Shown: positions 45,094 to 54,777 of the stretch, one piece after another
Position numbering within the stretch: the first letter of the stretch is position 1
Layout of the letters: the number at the start of each line of letters is the position of its first letter
Assembly (NCBI RefSeq): GCF_002884495.1
Contig: NZ_KZ614145.1
Location: forward strand, 3,734,423 to 3,798,422
Direction of reading: 5' to 3'
Length of the DNA stretch: 64,000 nt
From: Rummeliibacillus pycnus
GTDB lineage: Bacteria; Bacillota; Bacilli; Bacillales_A; Planococcaceae
Program-made: the position numbers and the translations under genes
The notes under the pieces: model-generated
Databases searched by the model: none
Told to the model about the DNA's origin: nothing
Seen by the model: the letters and a program-made list of their open reading frames with translations, nothing else

Positions 45094-46668
45094 ATGGGGA
45101 AAAAGTATAGTGGTTTTTATTCTTTTAAAGATCATTTAATATGTGTAAGTTTTAATCTTATTTTAATCATTTTATATGGAATTACTCTTTTTACTGTCAA
45201 ATTAACAGCTGTCTATATTGTTATTTTTTCCATTGTGCTGATCGTGCAACTATGGTTAGCTACTTATTTTAAATTTCTTCATCAAGATATTGTGAAGAAA
45301 CTTGTGAATATAGAAAAAAATATGGTTTCTGAAATAGAAATGAAGAAAAAAACCTATTTTGATCAAATTACGAATTTGCCAAACGAGCGATATTTATTGG
45401 ATAAAATAAAAGAAAATTTGCAGGGGAATTCATGTCATAAAGCGGTATTAGTCTTTGAAATTGATCGGTTAGCTTCTATTAAGTCTTCTCTCGGCTCTCT
45501 TTATTCGGATCGTCTTTTAAGTAAGGTGGCACAAAGGTTACAAAATCAATTATCCAGTCAATTAATCATTGGTAAGTTAAGAGATGATCAGTTTGTCATT
45601 TTAATTGAACATGATCAAAGTCACGAGGATATTTTGAAGTTTTGTAAGCAACTTCAGAAAATGATGGAAGCACCTTTTGAAATTCAGTATTCTTCATTGA
45701 ATAATAGTTTAAATATTGGCATTTCTTTTTATCCGAAAGATGCAGAGTCGGAGTTGGATTTAATAAAATTTGCTCAAATTGCAGCATGCGAAGCAAGAAA
45801 TACACAAGATCATATTTCGTTTTATGAAGCATCCATGTCTGATGTGCGAACTGCAAAAGTAACATTAGAGAATGATTTGTTTAACGCGCTAAAAAACAAG
45901 GAGTTATTTTTAGAATATCAACCTCAAGTAGATACGATAACAGGTGAAATCATTTCAATGGAAGCGTTAGTTAGATGGCAACATCCTAAAAGAGGACTGA
46001 TCTCTCCAGGTGAATTTATACCTGTTGCGGAAGAGTCAGGGTTGATTAATCCAATTGGTAAATGGGTTCTTGAAACAGCATGTTATCAAACAAAAAAACT
46101 ACAAGTTCACTTAGGTAGACCCATTCAAATTGCAGTTAACTTATCGTTATACCAGCTCTATCAAGGGGATTTTGTTCAAACTGTGCAACAAATACTAGAA
46201 AAGACGGCATTACCACCACAATCATTACAATTGGAATTAACAGAAAGTATGACGATGAATACGGATCATCTTACACCAATTCTTCATGATTTAAAATCAC
46301 TTGGTATGACATTAGCGGTTGATGATTTTGGGACCGGCTATTCGTCCTTATCTTATTTGAGGGATTTGCCGATCGATTGTTTGAAAATCGATTGCTCATT
46401 TGTCAAAAATATTCAACAAGATACAAGTAGTGAACCAATTGTGGATATGATTATTTCTATGGCAAAACATTTAAAATTAAAGGTGGTTGCAGAAGGGGTA
46501 GAAGAAGTAACGCAATTACATTACCTTATGAAAAGTGAATGCGATTTTGTCCAAGGGTATTTAATTAGTAAACCAATACCTTTTGAACATATATTCAATA
46601 ACCTTTGTAATATACAACATAAAGTAAAAGAAATCATTAATAGCACTCAATCGAATATTACAAGATGA
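45094..46668 (+). CDS. Membrane GGDEF(degenerate)-EAL c-di-GMP phosphodiesterase
   Basis: A 524-aa protein with two N-terminal membrane helices (about 15-60), a coiled linker, a GGDEF domain whose signature is degenerate (KLRDDQF in place of GGDEF) and an intact EAL domain: EALVRWQHP, NLSLYQL, ELTES, DDFGTGYSS, LKIDCSFV, AEGVEE. It therefore probably hydrolyses c-di-GMP rather than making it; the GGDEF part may be regulatory. The ATG at 45094 is 6 bases after GGGTGG. The preceding spacer has inverted repeats (ATTAAATATA...TATATTTAAT) that may be regulatory sites. Confidence 0.92.
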   Translation: MGKKYSGFYSFKDHLICVSFNLILIILYGITLFTVKLTAVYIVIFSIVLIVQLWLATYFKFLHQDIVKKLVNIEKNMVSEIEMKKKTYFDQITNLPNERYLLDKIKENLQGNSCHKAVLVFEIDRLASIKSSLGSLYSDRLLSKVAQRLQNQLSSQLIIGKLRDDQFVILIEHDQSHEDILKFCKQLQKMMEAPFEIQYSSLNNSLNIGISFYPKDAESELDLIKFAQIAACEARNTQDHISFYEASMSDVRTAKVTLENDLFNALKNKELFLEYQPQVDTITGEIISMEALVRWQHPKRGLISPGEFIPVAEESGLINPIGKWVLETACYQTKKLQVHLGRPIQIAVNLSLYQLYQGDFVQTVQQILEKTALPPQSLQLELTESMTMNTDHLTPILHDLKSLGMTLAVDDFGTGYSSLSYLRDLPIDCLKIDCSFVKNIQQDTSSEPIVDMIISMAKHLKLKVVAEGVEEVTQLHYLMKSECDFVQGYLISKPIPFEHIFNNLCNIQHKVKEIINSTQSNITR

Positions 46669-46815
46669 GGCTTTCAAAAAGTTCATGGAATTGACGTTTG
46701 AGGGTAGTCCTAAGCATATGAATCACTCTTAATTTGATTTCAAGCATAAAAACATTATCAGTGCCCTTTTTATATAGTATTCGTTAGAATTTTGCAACAA
46801 GTGTTTAATGTGGTA

Positions 46816-46884
46816 AAAGATAGCTTAAAGCAAAGTAGTTAAAGGGAAACAACCCAAAAAAGCCCTTGCAAGCTATCTTTCTTA
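46816..46884. terminator. Terminator-like hairpin between convergent genes
   Basis: AAAGATAGCTT and AAGCTATCTTT flank an inner AGGG...CCCT pairing, followed by CTT. It lies between the phosphodiesterase and the convergent phnA-like gene. Confidence 0.5.
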
Positions 46885-46918
46885 TAATTTCATGCTATTC
46901 TTTTGGCTAGATGTAGGA

Positions 46919-47260
46919 TTACAGTTTTTTTACATATTTTGAACGAATATAAAGGGCGCCAAAGCCATCAGCTTTCCCTTCTAAATCGTGTCCGTCAACA
47001 TCAACAAAACGAATATTTTTTACTTTTGAGCCTACTTTTATATTCGATGCTGCCCCTTTGACGTTTAAATCTTTTACAACGATTACAGTGTCCCCTTCTG
47101 ACAAAGGATTGCCTACGCTATCGCGAATTATGCTCGCCTCTTCGGCTTCTTTTTGCTCATGTGCTGTCCATTCGTGTGCGCATTCTGGGCAAACAAATAA
47201 TGCCCCATCTTCATAGGTATATGTCGATTGACATTGTGGGCAATTTGGAATTTGTTCCAT
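46919..47260 (-). CDS. phnA: PhnA/YjdM zinc-ribbon protein
   Basis: A 113-aa protein with an N-terminal zinc ribbon (Cys7/Cys10 in NCPQC and Cys24/Cys27 in VCPECAHEW) and the PhnA C-domain (SVGNPLSEGDTVIVVKDLNV, GADGFGALYIRSKYVKK-like end). The name comes from the phn region of E. coli, but the protein is not a phosphonate enzyme; its role is undefined. Full length, with GGAGGAAAG before the ATG. Confidence 0.93.
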   Translation of the reverse strand: MEQIPNCPQCQSTYTYEDGALFVCPECAHEWTAHEQKEAEEASIIRDSVGNPLSEGDTVIVVKDLNVKGAASNIKVGSKVKNIRFVDVDGHDLEGKADGFGALYIRSKYVKKL

Positions 47261-47837
47261 CTTCTTTCCTCCAATAGCTTCATTTTCTCCTCTAGATTGC
47301 CATAAAAAGCTCTTTTCTACAATCTATTTCTACAATCGTCATAAAAAAGATAAAGATTTTCTATTATTTGTGGCTGATTTTGTTTGATAAATTCCACTCT
47401 CATTAAAGAAGAGGATGGGACAGAACAAAATTGCCACACCCAAAGCTGAATAATTGAACTTCATAGAATCAATATCATAAAGCATCTTTCTTTGAGAAAA
47501 TATGATTATTCGATGATTAACATTATTTAGAATGGTGTGAAGTGGAGGACGGCGACTCCTGCGACGAAGCTAGCGAAGCGATGCAGGAGCACATCTTTTA
47601 AGGAACAAAGCCTAAGTACGCCACGTCCTGTGGCAACGGCTTTGTGATCAACATCGTGTTGACCCGAGGAGATTGAAACCAAGCCCGCGGAAAGCGCCGT
47701 CTGGAACGGAACACAAAACTGTATGTTACAAAAAAGTAAATATGAAATGTTCATGCTCTGTGTACTAATTCTTCATTATGAAATGGATTAAATAGAAAAA
47801 TAATAAAAAGAAAATACTTTTTATCCCACCCTTTTAA
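47261..47837. other. Spacer with a dispersed GC-rich repeat (47540-47710)
   Basis: Contains the second copy of the 32-bp core GCCTAAGTACGCCACGTCC (47610-47641) inside a GC-rich block starting GGAGGACGGCGACTCCTGCG and ending AAGCCCGCGGAAAGCG. These pieces resemble the repeat at 1990-2095. No gene is supported. Confidence 0.7.
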
Positions 47838-48416
47838 TTATTTTGCAAATAGAATCGTTTTCAAAAATAACTCTTCTAACAAGGTATTGTCTGTGACAGA
47901 GTGAATCATTGCTTTTAGATACTGTTCTCGATCTATGTGGTCATAGCTCCAAATAATATTCTTCGATAATGCAAAGGCTCGTAAAAAGATTCGGATCGTT
48001 CTGCCGTTGCCTTCTCGAAATGGATGTAACATATTGAGTTCAGATTTATAGAAAGCTAGTCGTTTTGCTGCTTCTTCAAGGGAATTCCATGAAGTTTCAG
48101 CTATCAATTGTTTGAACAAATCAGTGGCATTCGATGGCAGGTGTTGAAATTGACAAAACCGAGTATGCCCCTTAATGAGTTGTACATTACGGAATTGGCC
48201 TGCAAAGGTATAGATATCTTGGAAAAGATGTTTATGAAGGTTTAAGAAGTCATTGAGTGTAAAATCATTAATGATATAAGAACCTTGTTCTACTTGTAGG
48301 GCTCGAATGGAGAAGGAAAAAGCCTCTGCTTCTTCAAGTTGTTTCAAATCTTTGATACCTAATAAATTGGTTTTTAAAAGATACTCTTCATTTTCTTCAG
48401 TATTATACTTTTCCAT
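47838..48416 (-). CDS. Fic-domain AMP-transferase-like toxin
   Basis: A 192-aa Fic protein with the full active-site motif HPFREGNGRT (131-140; catalytic His131) and the flap region (RFCQFQHLP). Such proteins transfer AMP (or another nucleotide) to target proteins, in class I toxins to gyrase/topoisomerase IV. The ATG at 48416 is chosen since it overlaps the small antitoxin gene end by 14 bases, the vbhA-vbhT arrangement; an upstream extension to 48470 is rejected. Confidence 0.88.
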   Translation of the reverse strand: MEKYNTEENEEYLLKTNLLGIKDLKQLEEAEAFSFSIRALQVEQGSYIINDFTLNDFLNLHKHLFQDIYTFAGQFRNVQLIKGHTRFCQFQHLPSNATDLFKQLIAETSWNSLEEAAKRLAFYKSELNMLHPFREGNGRTIRIFLRAFALSKNIIWSYDHIDREQYLKAMIHSVTDNTLLEELFLKTILFAK

Positions 48417-48576
48417 TTTGTAGAGCTTTCTTAATAATGGAGGGCGTAATATCAATCCCAGAGTTAACAAGTGAAACAGCTTTTTTCTGTAATGAAGGAT
48501 GTAGGGTCATGTTTTCTAACTGTAAGTTTTTAGTGACACGTTTCAATTCCTTAGAATTCATTTGAATTTGTTTCAT
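48403..48576 (-). CDS. VbhA-like Fic antitoxin
   Basis: A 57-aa protein (MKQIQMNSKELKRVTKNLQL onward) directly upstream of and overlapping fic, with AAGGGAG 7 bases before the ATG. The stretch LQLENMTLHPSLQKKAVSLV followed by NSGIDITP aligns by eye with VbhA antitoxins (pattern RxEGxxxxP...GxIT). The Glu at residue 21 would be the inhibitory glutamate, although the residue four before it is Asn rather than the usual Ser/Thr. Confidence 0.7.
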   Translation of the reverse strand: MKQIQMNSKELKRVTKNLQLENMTLHPSLQKKAVSLVNSGIDITPSIIKKALQNGKV

Positions 48577-48675
48577 TAGATAACTCCCTTCTATGATTTA
48601 ATTATACTTCATCTAATGGATGGAAAGCGATAAATATATAGAGGGCGTCTGCATGTAGGCACTATAATCTACAGT

Positions 48676-49305
48676 TTACATTTTTTGCTTTTTAAGCAGT
48701 TTATTATGCCATTTTGACAGTAATAGTAAGGCAATAATCGATCCGATTAAAGCCATCGTCATATCCCATTCAGAATCAAATGGATCATTTTGAACACCTA
48801 GAAAACCTTGAGCAAATTGTGAGCCACTAGTTATTAGACTAGTCAGCATTTCAGCAATTTCATACAAGGCAGCAAGCGTCATTAAAATGCTAAACGTAAA
48901 GGTGATTAACCAAGCACCTATTTGTATGTGAGCTTTACGTATTAAGATCTCACGAATAACAATCGTAAAAAAACCTTTCATGAAATGTCCTAATCGATCA
49001 TAATCATTTCTTTTTAGACCAAACTCATCTTTTATCCAATTAAATAACGGTACCTCTGAAAAAGTATAATGGGCGCCAATAAATTCTAAAATGGATAAAA
49101 TCGCCATAATCACATACGAAAGCGTAGTAAAACGAAATCGCGAATATGTAGCAATGACGATTATTAGCCCCACTACAATAGGCCCTCCATCTGCTAACCA
49201 ATCCATATAACTCTTTGGTTTAATAAGAGACCAGATTAATACCAATAAGACGATTAATAATAGAAATAAATGAAATTTCGAATGAGGTGTTTTGTTTCTA
49301 TACAT
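48676..49305 (-). CDS. YjdF/DUF2238 family membrane protein
   Basis: A 209-aa inner-membrane protein with about six hydrophobic segments. The conserved DRLGHFMKGF (His in a membrane helix) and the C-terminal QNDPFDSEWDMTMALIGSII are typical of the YjdF/DUF2238 family. Function not established. ATG 49305 follows GGAGTGAAAACC. Confidence 0.88.
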   Translation of the reverse strand: MYRNKTPHSKFHLFLLLIVLLVLIWSLIKPKSYMDWLADGGPIVVGLIIVIATYSRFRFTTLSYVIMAILSILEFIGAHYTFSEVPLFNWIKDEFGLKRNDYDRLGHFMKGFFTIVIREILIRKAHIQIGAWLITFTFSILMTLAALYEIAEMLTSLITSGSQFAQGFLGVQNDPFDSEWDMTMALIGSIIALLLLSKWHNKLLKKQKM

Positions 49306-49681
49306 GGTTTTCACTCCGACCAACATATTTTCTACTTTTAGTATTAGAGAAAGATCAATTTACTATTCAATATTTAGGATTAGAAATTGCTTCTTTTATC
49401 TAAAAAGAGAATATCTCTCTACTTCTTCCAAAAATCTATCTTTCACAACAAGTTCATATATTTAAACCATTTGCTTTGTTATTACCTATATATTCAGTAT
49501 CCTATTAGAAATTATAGGGAACAATGTTATGGAACTTACCGTCCTTCTTGTGAATTAATAATTTAGAAAATAGCATTTATACGGAATGCTATGGCATAAT
49601 TTGTTATATATATCGAGAAATGAGAAGTGGTAGAATAGCTACTTTGAGAAGTATAGTTGTAAATCACTAAGAGGTGAAAAG
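49306..49681. other. Spacer between divergent genes, nothing recognised
   Basis: 376 AT-rich bases without ORF, repeat or clear hairpin. Promoters for both flanking genes should lie here; GAGGTGAAAAG at the end is the ribosome site of the next gene. Confidence 0.5.
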
Positions 49682-50146
49682 ATGTTAAACAAAAGAAAGC
49701 GTTTATTGCAAGGGATTTTGGTGGTTTCTGCAATTGAAATCCTATGCTTTTATTTTATAGGTAGAAATTATTTATTTGTTAATGGATTAGACAATATGAT
49801 GATTTATATTGTTTTAGGAAATGTCTTCTTTTTTGCCAGCTATTTTTTATTGGTGGAACCTAGCAATTTTCGTAAGAAGTACATTCTAATTTCAATAGCT
49901 TATGCATTGTTAGTAGTTGCTCCATTTGTATATAAGAGTCGTGTCCCTAATTTTAATGTGGATGATGCGAAGCAAATTATCGAACGCACTGAAGGCGGAC
50001 ATGTTATAAAGGATCGTAAATTTAGTGGAACGATTGTAGACTATTCTGGACAAGAGGTATATATTATTACAATGGAAAAGAATAGTAAAGTTGAACGCTT
50101 TGCATTTGATCCAAATACAGAAAAATATTATACATTTGCCAATTAG
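49682..50146 (+). CDS. Small membrane protein of unknown function
   Basis: A 154-aa protein with three hydrophobic segments (about 9-27, 36-55 and 65-82) and a C-terminal soluble domain of about 65 residues (DDAKQIIERTEGGHVIKDRK and YIITMEKNSKVERFAFDPNT), probably extracellular and reminiscent of small PepSY-like folds. Ribosome site AAGAGGTGAAAAG. The OsmC gene starts 16 bases downstream, so they are probably co-transcribed. Confidence 0.8.
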   Translation: MLNKRKRLLQGILVVSAIEILCFYFIGRNYLFVNGLDNMMIYIVLGNVFFFASYFLLVEPSNFRKKYILISIAYALLVVAPFVYKSRVPNFNVDDAKQIIERTEGGHVIKDRKFSGTIVDYSGQEVYIITMEKNSKVERFAFDPNTEKYYTFAN

Positions 50147-50161
50147 AAAAGGGGCTTTAAT

Positions 50162-50608
50162 ATGGCTGAGCATACTTTTACTTTAACTGCATCATGGCCT
50201 GGAGGTCGTAATTCGGTAGGGGAAATTGCAACTGGACAACTCCAAACAAAGGTATCGATCCCTCCTGAAATGGATGGACCAGGGATTGGCACAAATCCAG
50301 ATGAAATGCTTCTTGGTGCAGCCGCTACCTGCTACATTATTACACTTGCAGCAATGCTTGAACGAGCTAAACTAGAGCCAACTGAGTTAACGATGACTTC
50401 AGAAGGAATTGTTGATGTAACGAATGGTGTGTTCACCTATGTGAAAATTACACACAAGCCGAGAATCGTCATTTCACGTGATTATACTGAAAAAGAAGAA
50501 CGTCATATCGTACGTCTTGCAGAGAAAGCTGAAAAAACTTGTATGATTAGTAAAGCGATTCGTGGAAATGTAGAAATAGCATTAGAAATCACAATAGATC
50601 ATGAATAG
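50162..50608 (+). CDS. OsmC family peroxide-resistance protein
   Basis: A 148-aa OsmC-fold protein. The first redox Cys lies in GAAATCYIITLAAM (about residue 57) and the second in AEKTCMISKAI (about 127), the two-Cys arrangement used to reduce organic hydroperoxides (or to act in osmotic stress). Full length, with AAAGGGG upstream and a terminator downstream. Confidence 0.93.
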   Translation: MAEHTFTLTASWPGGRNSVGEIATGQLQTKVSIPPEMDGPGIGTNPDEMLLGAAATCYIITLAAMLERAKLEPTELTMTSEGIVDVTNGVFTYVKITHKPRIVISRDYTEKEERHIVRLAEKAEKTCMISKAIRGNVEIALEITIDHE

Positions 50609-50624
50609 AATATTGATAAAAACA

Positions 50625-50657
50625 GGCGATTACTCTTCATTGGGTAATCGTTTTTTT
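50625..50657 (+). terminator. Terminator after the OsmC gene
   Basis: CGATTAC...GTAATCG stem followed by TTTTTTT. The spacer to hutU (about 210 bases) carries the hut promoter region; no operator was recognised. Confidence 0.85.
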
Positions 50658-50868
50658 GTATTCATAAAAGATGCAGGTTCTATTTTAATATAATAACAAG
50701 TTGATAATTTCTTGATGAATCCCTAGAAAATGCAGGATTTTTCTGTTTTAACGCACTAAAATATCAGTCTATTAGCATATGATAAATTTTTCCTTTTTGT
50801 ACAAAAATGCTTAAAATCTACATAGAAATATGTAATGATAAGGGCAATAATGCATAGGGGGTTTTGAT

Positions 50869-52542
50869 ATGGGAAAGGCAGATGAAAAAGTAATTCGCTA
50901 TCGTGGTAGCGAGCTTCATACGAAGGGGTGGCTTCAAGAAGCAGCGTTAAGAATGCTGATGAATAATTTGGATAAGGAAGTTGCTGAGCATCCAGATGAG
51001 CTTGTTGTTTATGGGGGAATCGGTAAAGCAGCACGCAACTGGGATGCATTTGATGCGATTGTTCAATCACTGAAAGAATTGGAAAATGACGAAACATTAC
51101 TCGTGCAATCAGGAAAACCAGTGGCAATCTTTAAGTCGCATTTAGATGCACCAAGGGTATTAATTGCCAATTCAAATATTGTTCCAGCATATGCAAACTG
51201 GGGCACTTTCCATGAGCTTGATCAAAAAGGGCTGATGATGTATGGACAAATGACAGCAGGTAGTTGGATTTATATAGGTTCCCAAGGCATTGTACAAGGA
51301 ACATATGAAACGTTTGCAGAACTTGCCAAGCAACATTTTAATGGTACATTGCAAAATACCATTACGGTAACAGCTGGGTTAGGTGGCATGGGAGGCGCTC
51401 AACCTCTTGCTGTAACGATGAATGGTGGTGTTTGTATTGCAATTGAAGTGGATGAAACACGTATCGATCGACGATTAGCAACACGTTATTTAGATGTTAA
51501 AGTGTATTCCCTTGATGAAGCTATTGAAACAGCTGAGAAGGCAAAGGCTGATGGGAAAGCACTTTCAATTGGTTTACTAGGAAATGCAGCAGAGATTTTG
51601 CCTACTATGATTTCTCAAGAATTTATACCAGATGTACTAACAGATCAAACATCTGCACATGATCCACTTAATGGCTATGTACCAGTAGGATACGAACTTG
51701 AGGAAGCAAGTAAGTTACGTGAAGGAAATCCAAATAATTATGTAACAAAATCAAAAGCATCGATGAAAGTACATGTTGAAGCGATGGTTACAATGATGGA
51801 CAGAGGTGCCATTACATTTGACTATGGTAACAATATTCGCCAAGTAGCTGCGGATGAAGGATTGGATAGAGCTTTTGATTTTCCAGGATTTGTACCAGCG
51901 TATATTCGACCTCAATTTTGTGAAGGAAAGGGTCCGTTCCGTTGGGTAGCATTATCAGGAGACCCACAAGATATCTTTAAACTAGATGAAGTCATTTTAC
52001 AAGAATTTAAAGACAATGAACATTTATGTAACTGGATTCGAATGGCACGCGAAAAAATCGAATTTCAAGGTCTACCTTCTCGTATCTGTTGGCTAGGCTA
52101 TGGAGAGCGTGCACACTTCGGGAAGATTATTAATGATATGGTCGCTTCTGGAGAAATCTCTGCACCGATTGTAATCGGTCGCGATCATCTTGACTCTGGT
52201 TCAGTCGCTTCACCAAATCGTGAAACAGAAGCGATGCAAGATGGCTCAGATGTGGTAGCGGATTGGCCAATTTTAAATGCCCTCATCAATGCAGTTGGCG
52301 GTGCGACATGGGTGTCTGTTCATCATGGTGGTGGTGTCGGTATGGGCTATTCACTTCATGCGGGGATGGTGATTGTGGCAGATGGAACAAAAGAGGCAGG
52401 CGAGAGAATTGAACGTGTTTTAACAACTGATCCAGGGATGGGGATTGTACGACATGTTGATGCTGGATATGAATTAGCTGAAAAAACAGCGAAAGAAAAA
52501 GACATTCAAATACCAATGATGAAAAAGGATGAATCGAAATGA
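50869..52542 (+). CDS. hutU: Urocanate hydratase (urocanase)
   Basis: Second enzyme of histidine catabolism: urocanate to 4-imidazolone-5-propionate, using bound NAD+. The 557-aa length is normal. Visible features include the NAD-binding [18 protein letters not shown], the signature around [15 protein letters not shown] and the C-terminal [11 protein letters not shown]. The ribosome site is AGGGGG. First gene of the hutU-hutI-hutG-hutH operon; its stop overlaps the hutI ATG (ATGA). Confidence 0.97.
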   Translation: MGKADEKVIRYRGSELHTKGWLQEAALRMLMNNLDKEVAEHPDELVVYGGIGKAARNWDAFDAIVQSLKELENDETLLVQSGKPVAIFKSHLDAPRVLIANSNIVPAYANWGTFHELDQKGLMMYGQMTAGSWIYIGSQGIVQGTYETFAELAKQHFNGTLQNTITVTAGLGGMGGAQPLAVTMNGGVCIAIEVDETRIDRRLATRYLDVKVYSLDEAIETAEKAKADGKALSIGLLGNAAEILPTMISQEFIPDVLTDQTSAHDPLNGYVPVGYELEEASKLREGNPNNYVTKSKASMKVHVEAMVTMMDRGAITFDYGNNIRQVAADEGLDRAFDFPGFVPAYIRPQFCEGKGPFRWVALSGDPQDIFKLDEVILQEFKDNEHLCNWIRMAREKIEFQGLPSRICWLGYGERAHFGKIINDMVASGEISAPIVIGRDHLDSGSVASPNRETEAMQDGSDVVADWPILNALINAVGGATWVSVHHGGGVGMGYSLHAGMVIVADGTKEAGERIERVLTTDPGMGIVRHVDAGYELAEKTAKEKDIQIPMMKKDESK

Positions 52543-53801
52543 CAAAACCTGTTTGGATTCAACACGCATCTCAACTTGTTACTATGCACATTCCACATCA
52601 TGTGGGACCACGTTCAAAAGAGGCAATGTCTGAATTAGGAATCATTGAGGATGGGAGCATTTGGCTAGAAGACGGTGAGATTAGAGCAGTAGGGACAACA
52701 GAAGAACTTCAAAAATTCTATCAAACAAGAATAAGTGAAGCAGATGTAGTAAATGCATCAGGTCACCTTGTAACCCCTGGTCTAGTGGATCCACATACTC
52801 ATGTAGCATTTGGCGGTAGTCGGGAACGCGAATTTGAAATGCGTTTAGAAGGTGCAAGTTATATGGATATCATGAATGCGGGTGGAGGGATTCATGCCAC
52901 AACAAGAATGACGAGAGAAGCAACAGAAGCAGAACTTATCGAACAAACTGCCAAACGTCTCGATTCCTTTTTGGCACATGGCGTTACGACAGTAGAAGGC
53001 AAAAGTGGATATGGTTTGGATCTAGAAAATGAACTAAAGCAATTACGTGTTATGCAATTCTTACAACACCATCATGCCATTGATCTTGTACCAACTTTTA
53101 TGGGAGCACATGCTGTACCGCAGGAATATAAGGGGAAAGAAGAAGCGTATGTTGAATATTTGATCAAAGAAGTATTGCCCGAAGTTGCGGAGCAAAAAAT
53201 AGCTAAATTTAACGATGTTTTTTGTGAAGTAGATGTCTTTACACCAGATCAAGCTGAGCAAATTTTGCTAGCAGGGAAAAAATTAGGGCTAATGCCTAAA
53301 ATTCATGCAGATGAGATTAAACCATATGGTGGTGCAGAACTTGCTGCAAAAGTAGGTGCTATTTCGGCAGAACATTTATTGAAAGCATCTGATGAAGGCA
53401 TTGCGAAAATGGCGGAAGCTGGAGTTGTTGCTTGTTTGCTTCCTGCAACAGCTTTGTATTTGCGAGAAGAGGCAGCAAAAGGTCGTCAAATGATTGATCA
53501 AGGAGTTCCAGTAGCAATCTCAACTGACTGTAATCCAGGATCTTCCCCAACAACCTCGATGCCACTTGTCATGAATTTAGCGTGTATTTCGATGAGATTA
53601 ACGCCAGCAGAAAGTCTTTGTGCAGCAACTTTTAATGCGGCTTGTGCTATTCAAATGGAAGATCGAATTGGTTCTATTGAAATCGGAAAACAAGCGGATA
53701 TTGTGTTATGGAATGTGGAAAACTATCAGAAGCTCCAATATCTTTTTGGCGTCAATCATGTTCAAAAAGTCTGGAAAAAAGGTGTGAAAGTCATTGGTTA
53801 A
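52539..53801 (+). CDS. hutI: Imidazolonepropionase
   Basis: Zinc/iron amidohydrolase opening imidazolonepropionate to N-formimidoyl-glutamate, 420 aa. Metal ligands are in [17 protein letters not shown], and KIHADEI, and the Asp in STDCNPGS is present. Start overlaps the hutU stop by 4 bases, so translation is coupled. Confidence 0.97.
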   Translation: MTKPVWIQHASQLVTMHIPHHVGPRSKEAMSELGIIEDGSIWLEDGEIRAVGTTEELQKFYQTRISEADVVNASGHLVTPGLVDPHTHVAFGGSREREFEMRLEGASYMDIMNAGGGIHATTRMTREATEAELIEQTAKRLDSFLAHGVTTVEGKSGYGLDLENELKQLRVMQFLQHHHAIDLVPTFMGAHAVPQEYKGKEEAYVEYLIKEVLPEVAEQKIAKFNDVFCEVDVFTPDQAEQILLAGKKLGLMPKIHADEIKPYGGAELAAKVGAISAEHLLKASDEGIAKMAEAGVVACLLPATALYLREEAAKGRQMIDQGVPVAISTDCNPGSSPTTSMPLVMNLACISMRLTPAESLCAATFNAACAIQMEDRIGSIEIGKQADIVLWNVENYQKLQYLFGVNHVQKVWKKGVKVIG

Positions 53802-54771
53802 ACATTTTTTACAAAAACCTGAATGGAGCTGGAATGCTAAACAAATAGAAAAACAATTTGTACATCAGTGGATTGCCCAGGAAATGGATAGTCAGATTCC
53901 TGATGTAGTCCTATTTGGAGCACCACTATCACGTTCATCTATAAGTGTTTCAGGTGCTAGTCAATATCCTGAAGCATTCCGGAAAGCTTGGAAAGGTTTC
54001 ACCACTTACAATTTAGATGAAGAGATAGATTTGACATCCTTACGTGTATTGGATTTAGGAGATGTCCACATGCATGTGACAGATATTCCACTAAACCATA
54101 GACGCATTGAAGAAACCATGAATTATGTAACCCAAGCATTTAAAAAATCCATTATTTGTACAATAGGTGGCGACCATTCGATTACGGCATGTACAGTCCG
54201 TGGTGTAAATGAAGCAATTCCAAATGAGAAAATTGGCATCCTTCAATTTGATACACACTTAGATGTAAGAGATCCTGCTGAAATTGGGCCAGCAAATGGT
54301 ACACCAATCCGTCAACTAATTGACGAAGAAATTGTAGAAGGTCGGCATATTACAAATATTGGTCTACATGGATTTTTTAATTCTGTTGATCTTATACGTT
54401 ATGCAAAACAACATCAAATTCAAATGATCCCCCTTAAGCGGGTGAGAGAAAAAGGGATTAAACAAATAATAAGCGAAGCTTTAGCTTATTTAGCGCAGCA
54501 TGTCGATCGTATCTATGTCACCGTGGATATGGATGTATTAGATATTGCAAGTGCACATGGTGTTCCTGCTTCTACACCAGGAGGCATGCAACCAGAAGAA
54601 TTATTTGCTGCTTTATTAGAGATAGGACAACATTCATCGGTTTCTCATATAGATTTTGTTTGTTTAGATCCTATGAGGGATACGGTTTCTCAAGCAACAG
54701 TCAAAACAGGCGTTTATGCATTTTTAACATGGTTAACGGGCATTCAAAAGGCAAGACTTGAAGGGAGATAG
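53794..54771 (+). CDS. hutG: Formimidoylglutamase (arginase family)
   Basis: Hydrolyses N-formimidoyl-glutamate to glutamate and formamide, last step of the pathway. The 325-aa product has ureohydrolase Mn ligands in GGDHSIT, FDTHLDVRD and TVDMDVLD. A TTG start 8 bases inside the hutI end, with AAGGTGTG upstream, is used. Operon position supports HutG over a generic agmatinase or arginase. Confidence 0.94.
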   Translation: MVKHFLQKPEWSWNAKQIEKQFVHQWIAQEMDSQIPDVVLFGAPLSRSSISVSGASQYPEAFRKAWKGFTTYNLDEEIDLTSLRVLDLGDVHMHVTDIPLNHRRIEETMNYVTQAFKKSIICTIGGDHSITACTVRGVNEAIPNEKIGILQFDTHLDVRDPAEIGPANGTPIRQLIDEEIVEGRHITNIGLHGFFNSVDLIRYAKQHQIQMIPLKRVREKGIKQIISEALAYLAQHVDRIYVTVDMDVLDIASAHGVPASTPGGMQPEELFAALLEIGQHSSVSHIDFVCLDPMRDTVSQATVKTGVYAFLTWLTGIQKARLEGR

Positions 54772-54777
54772 ACACCA

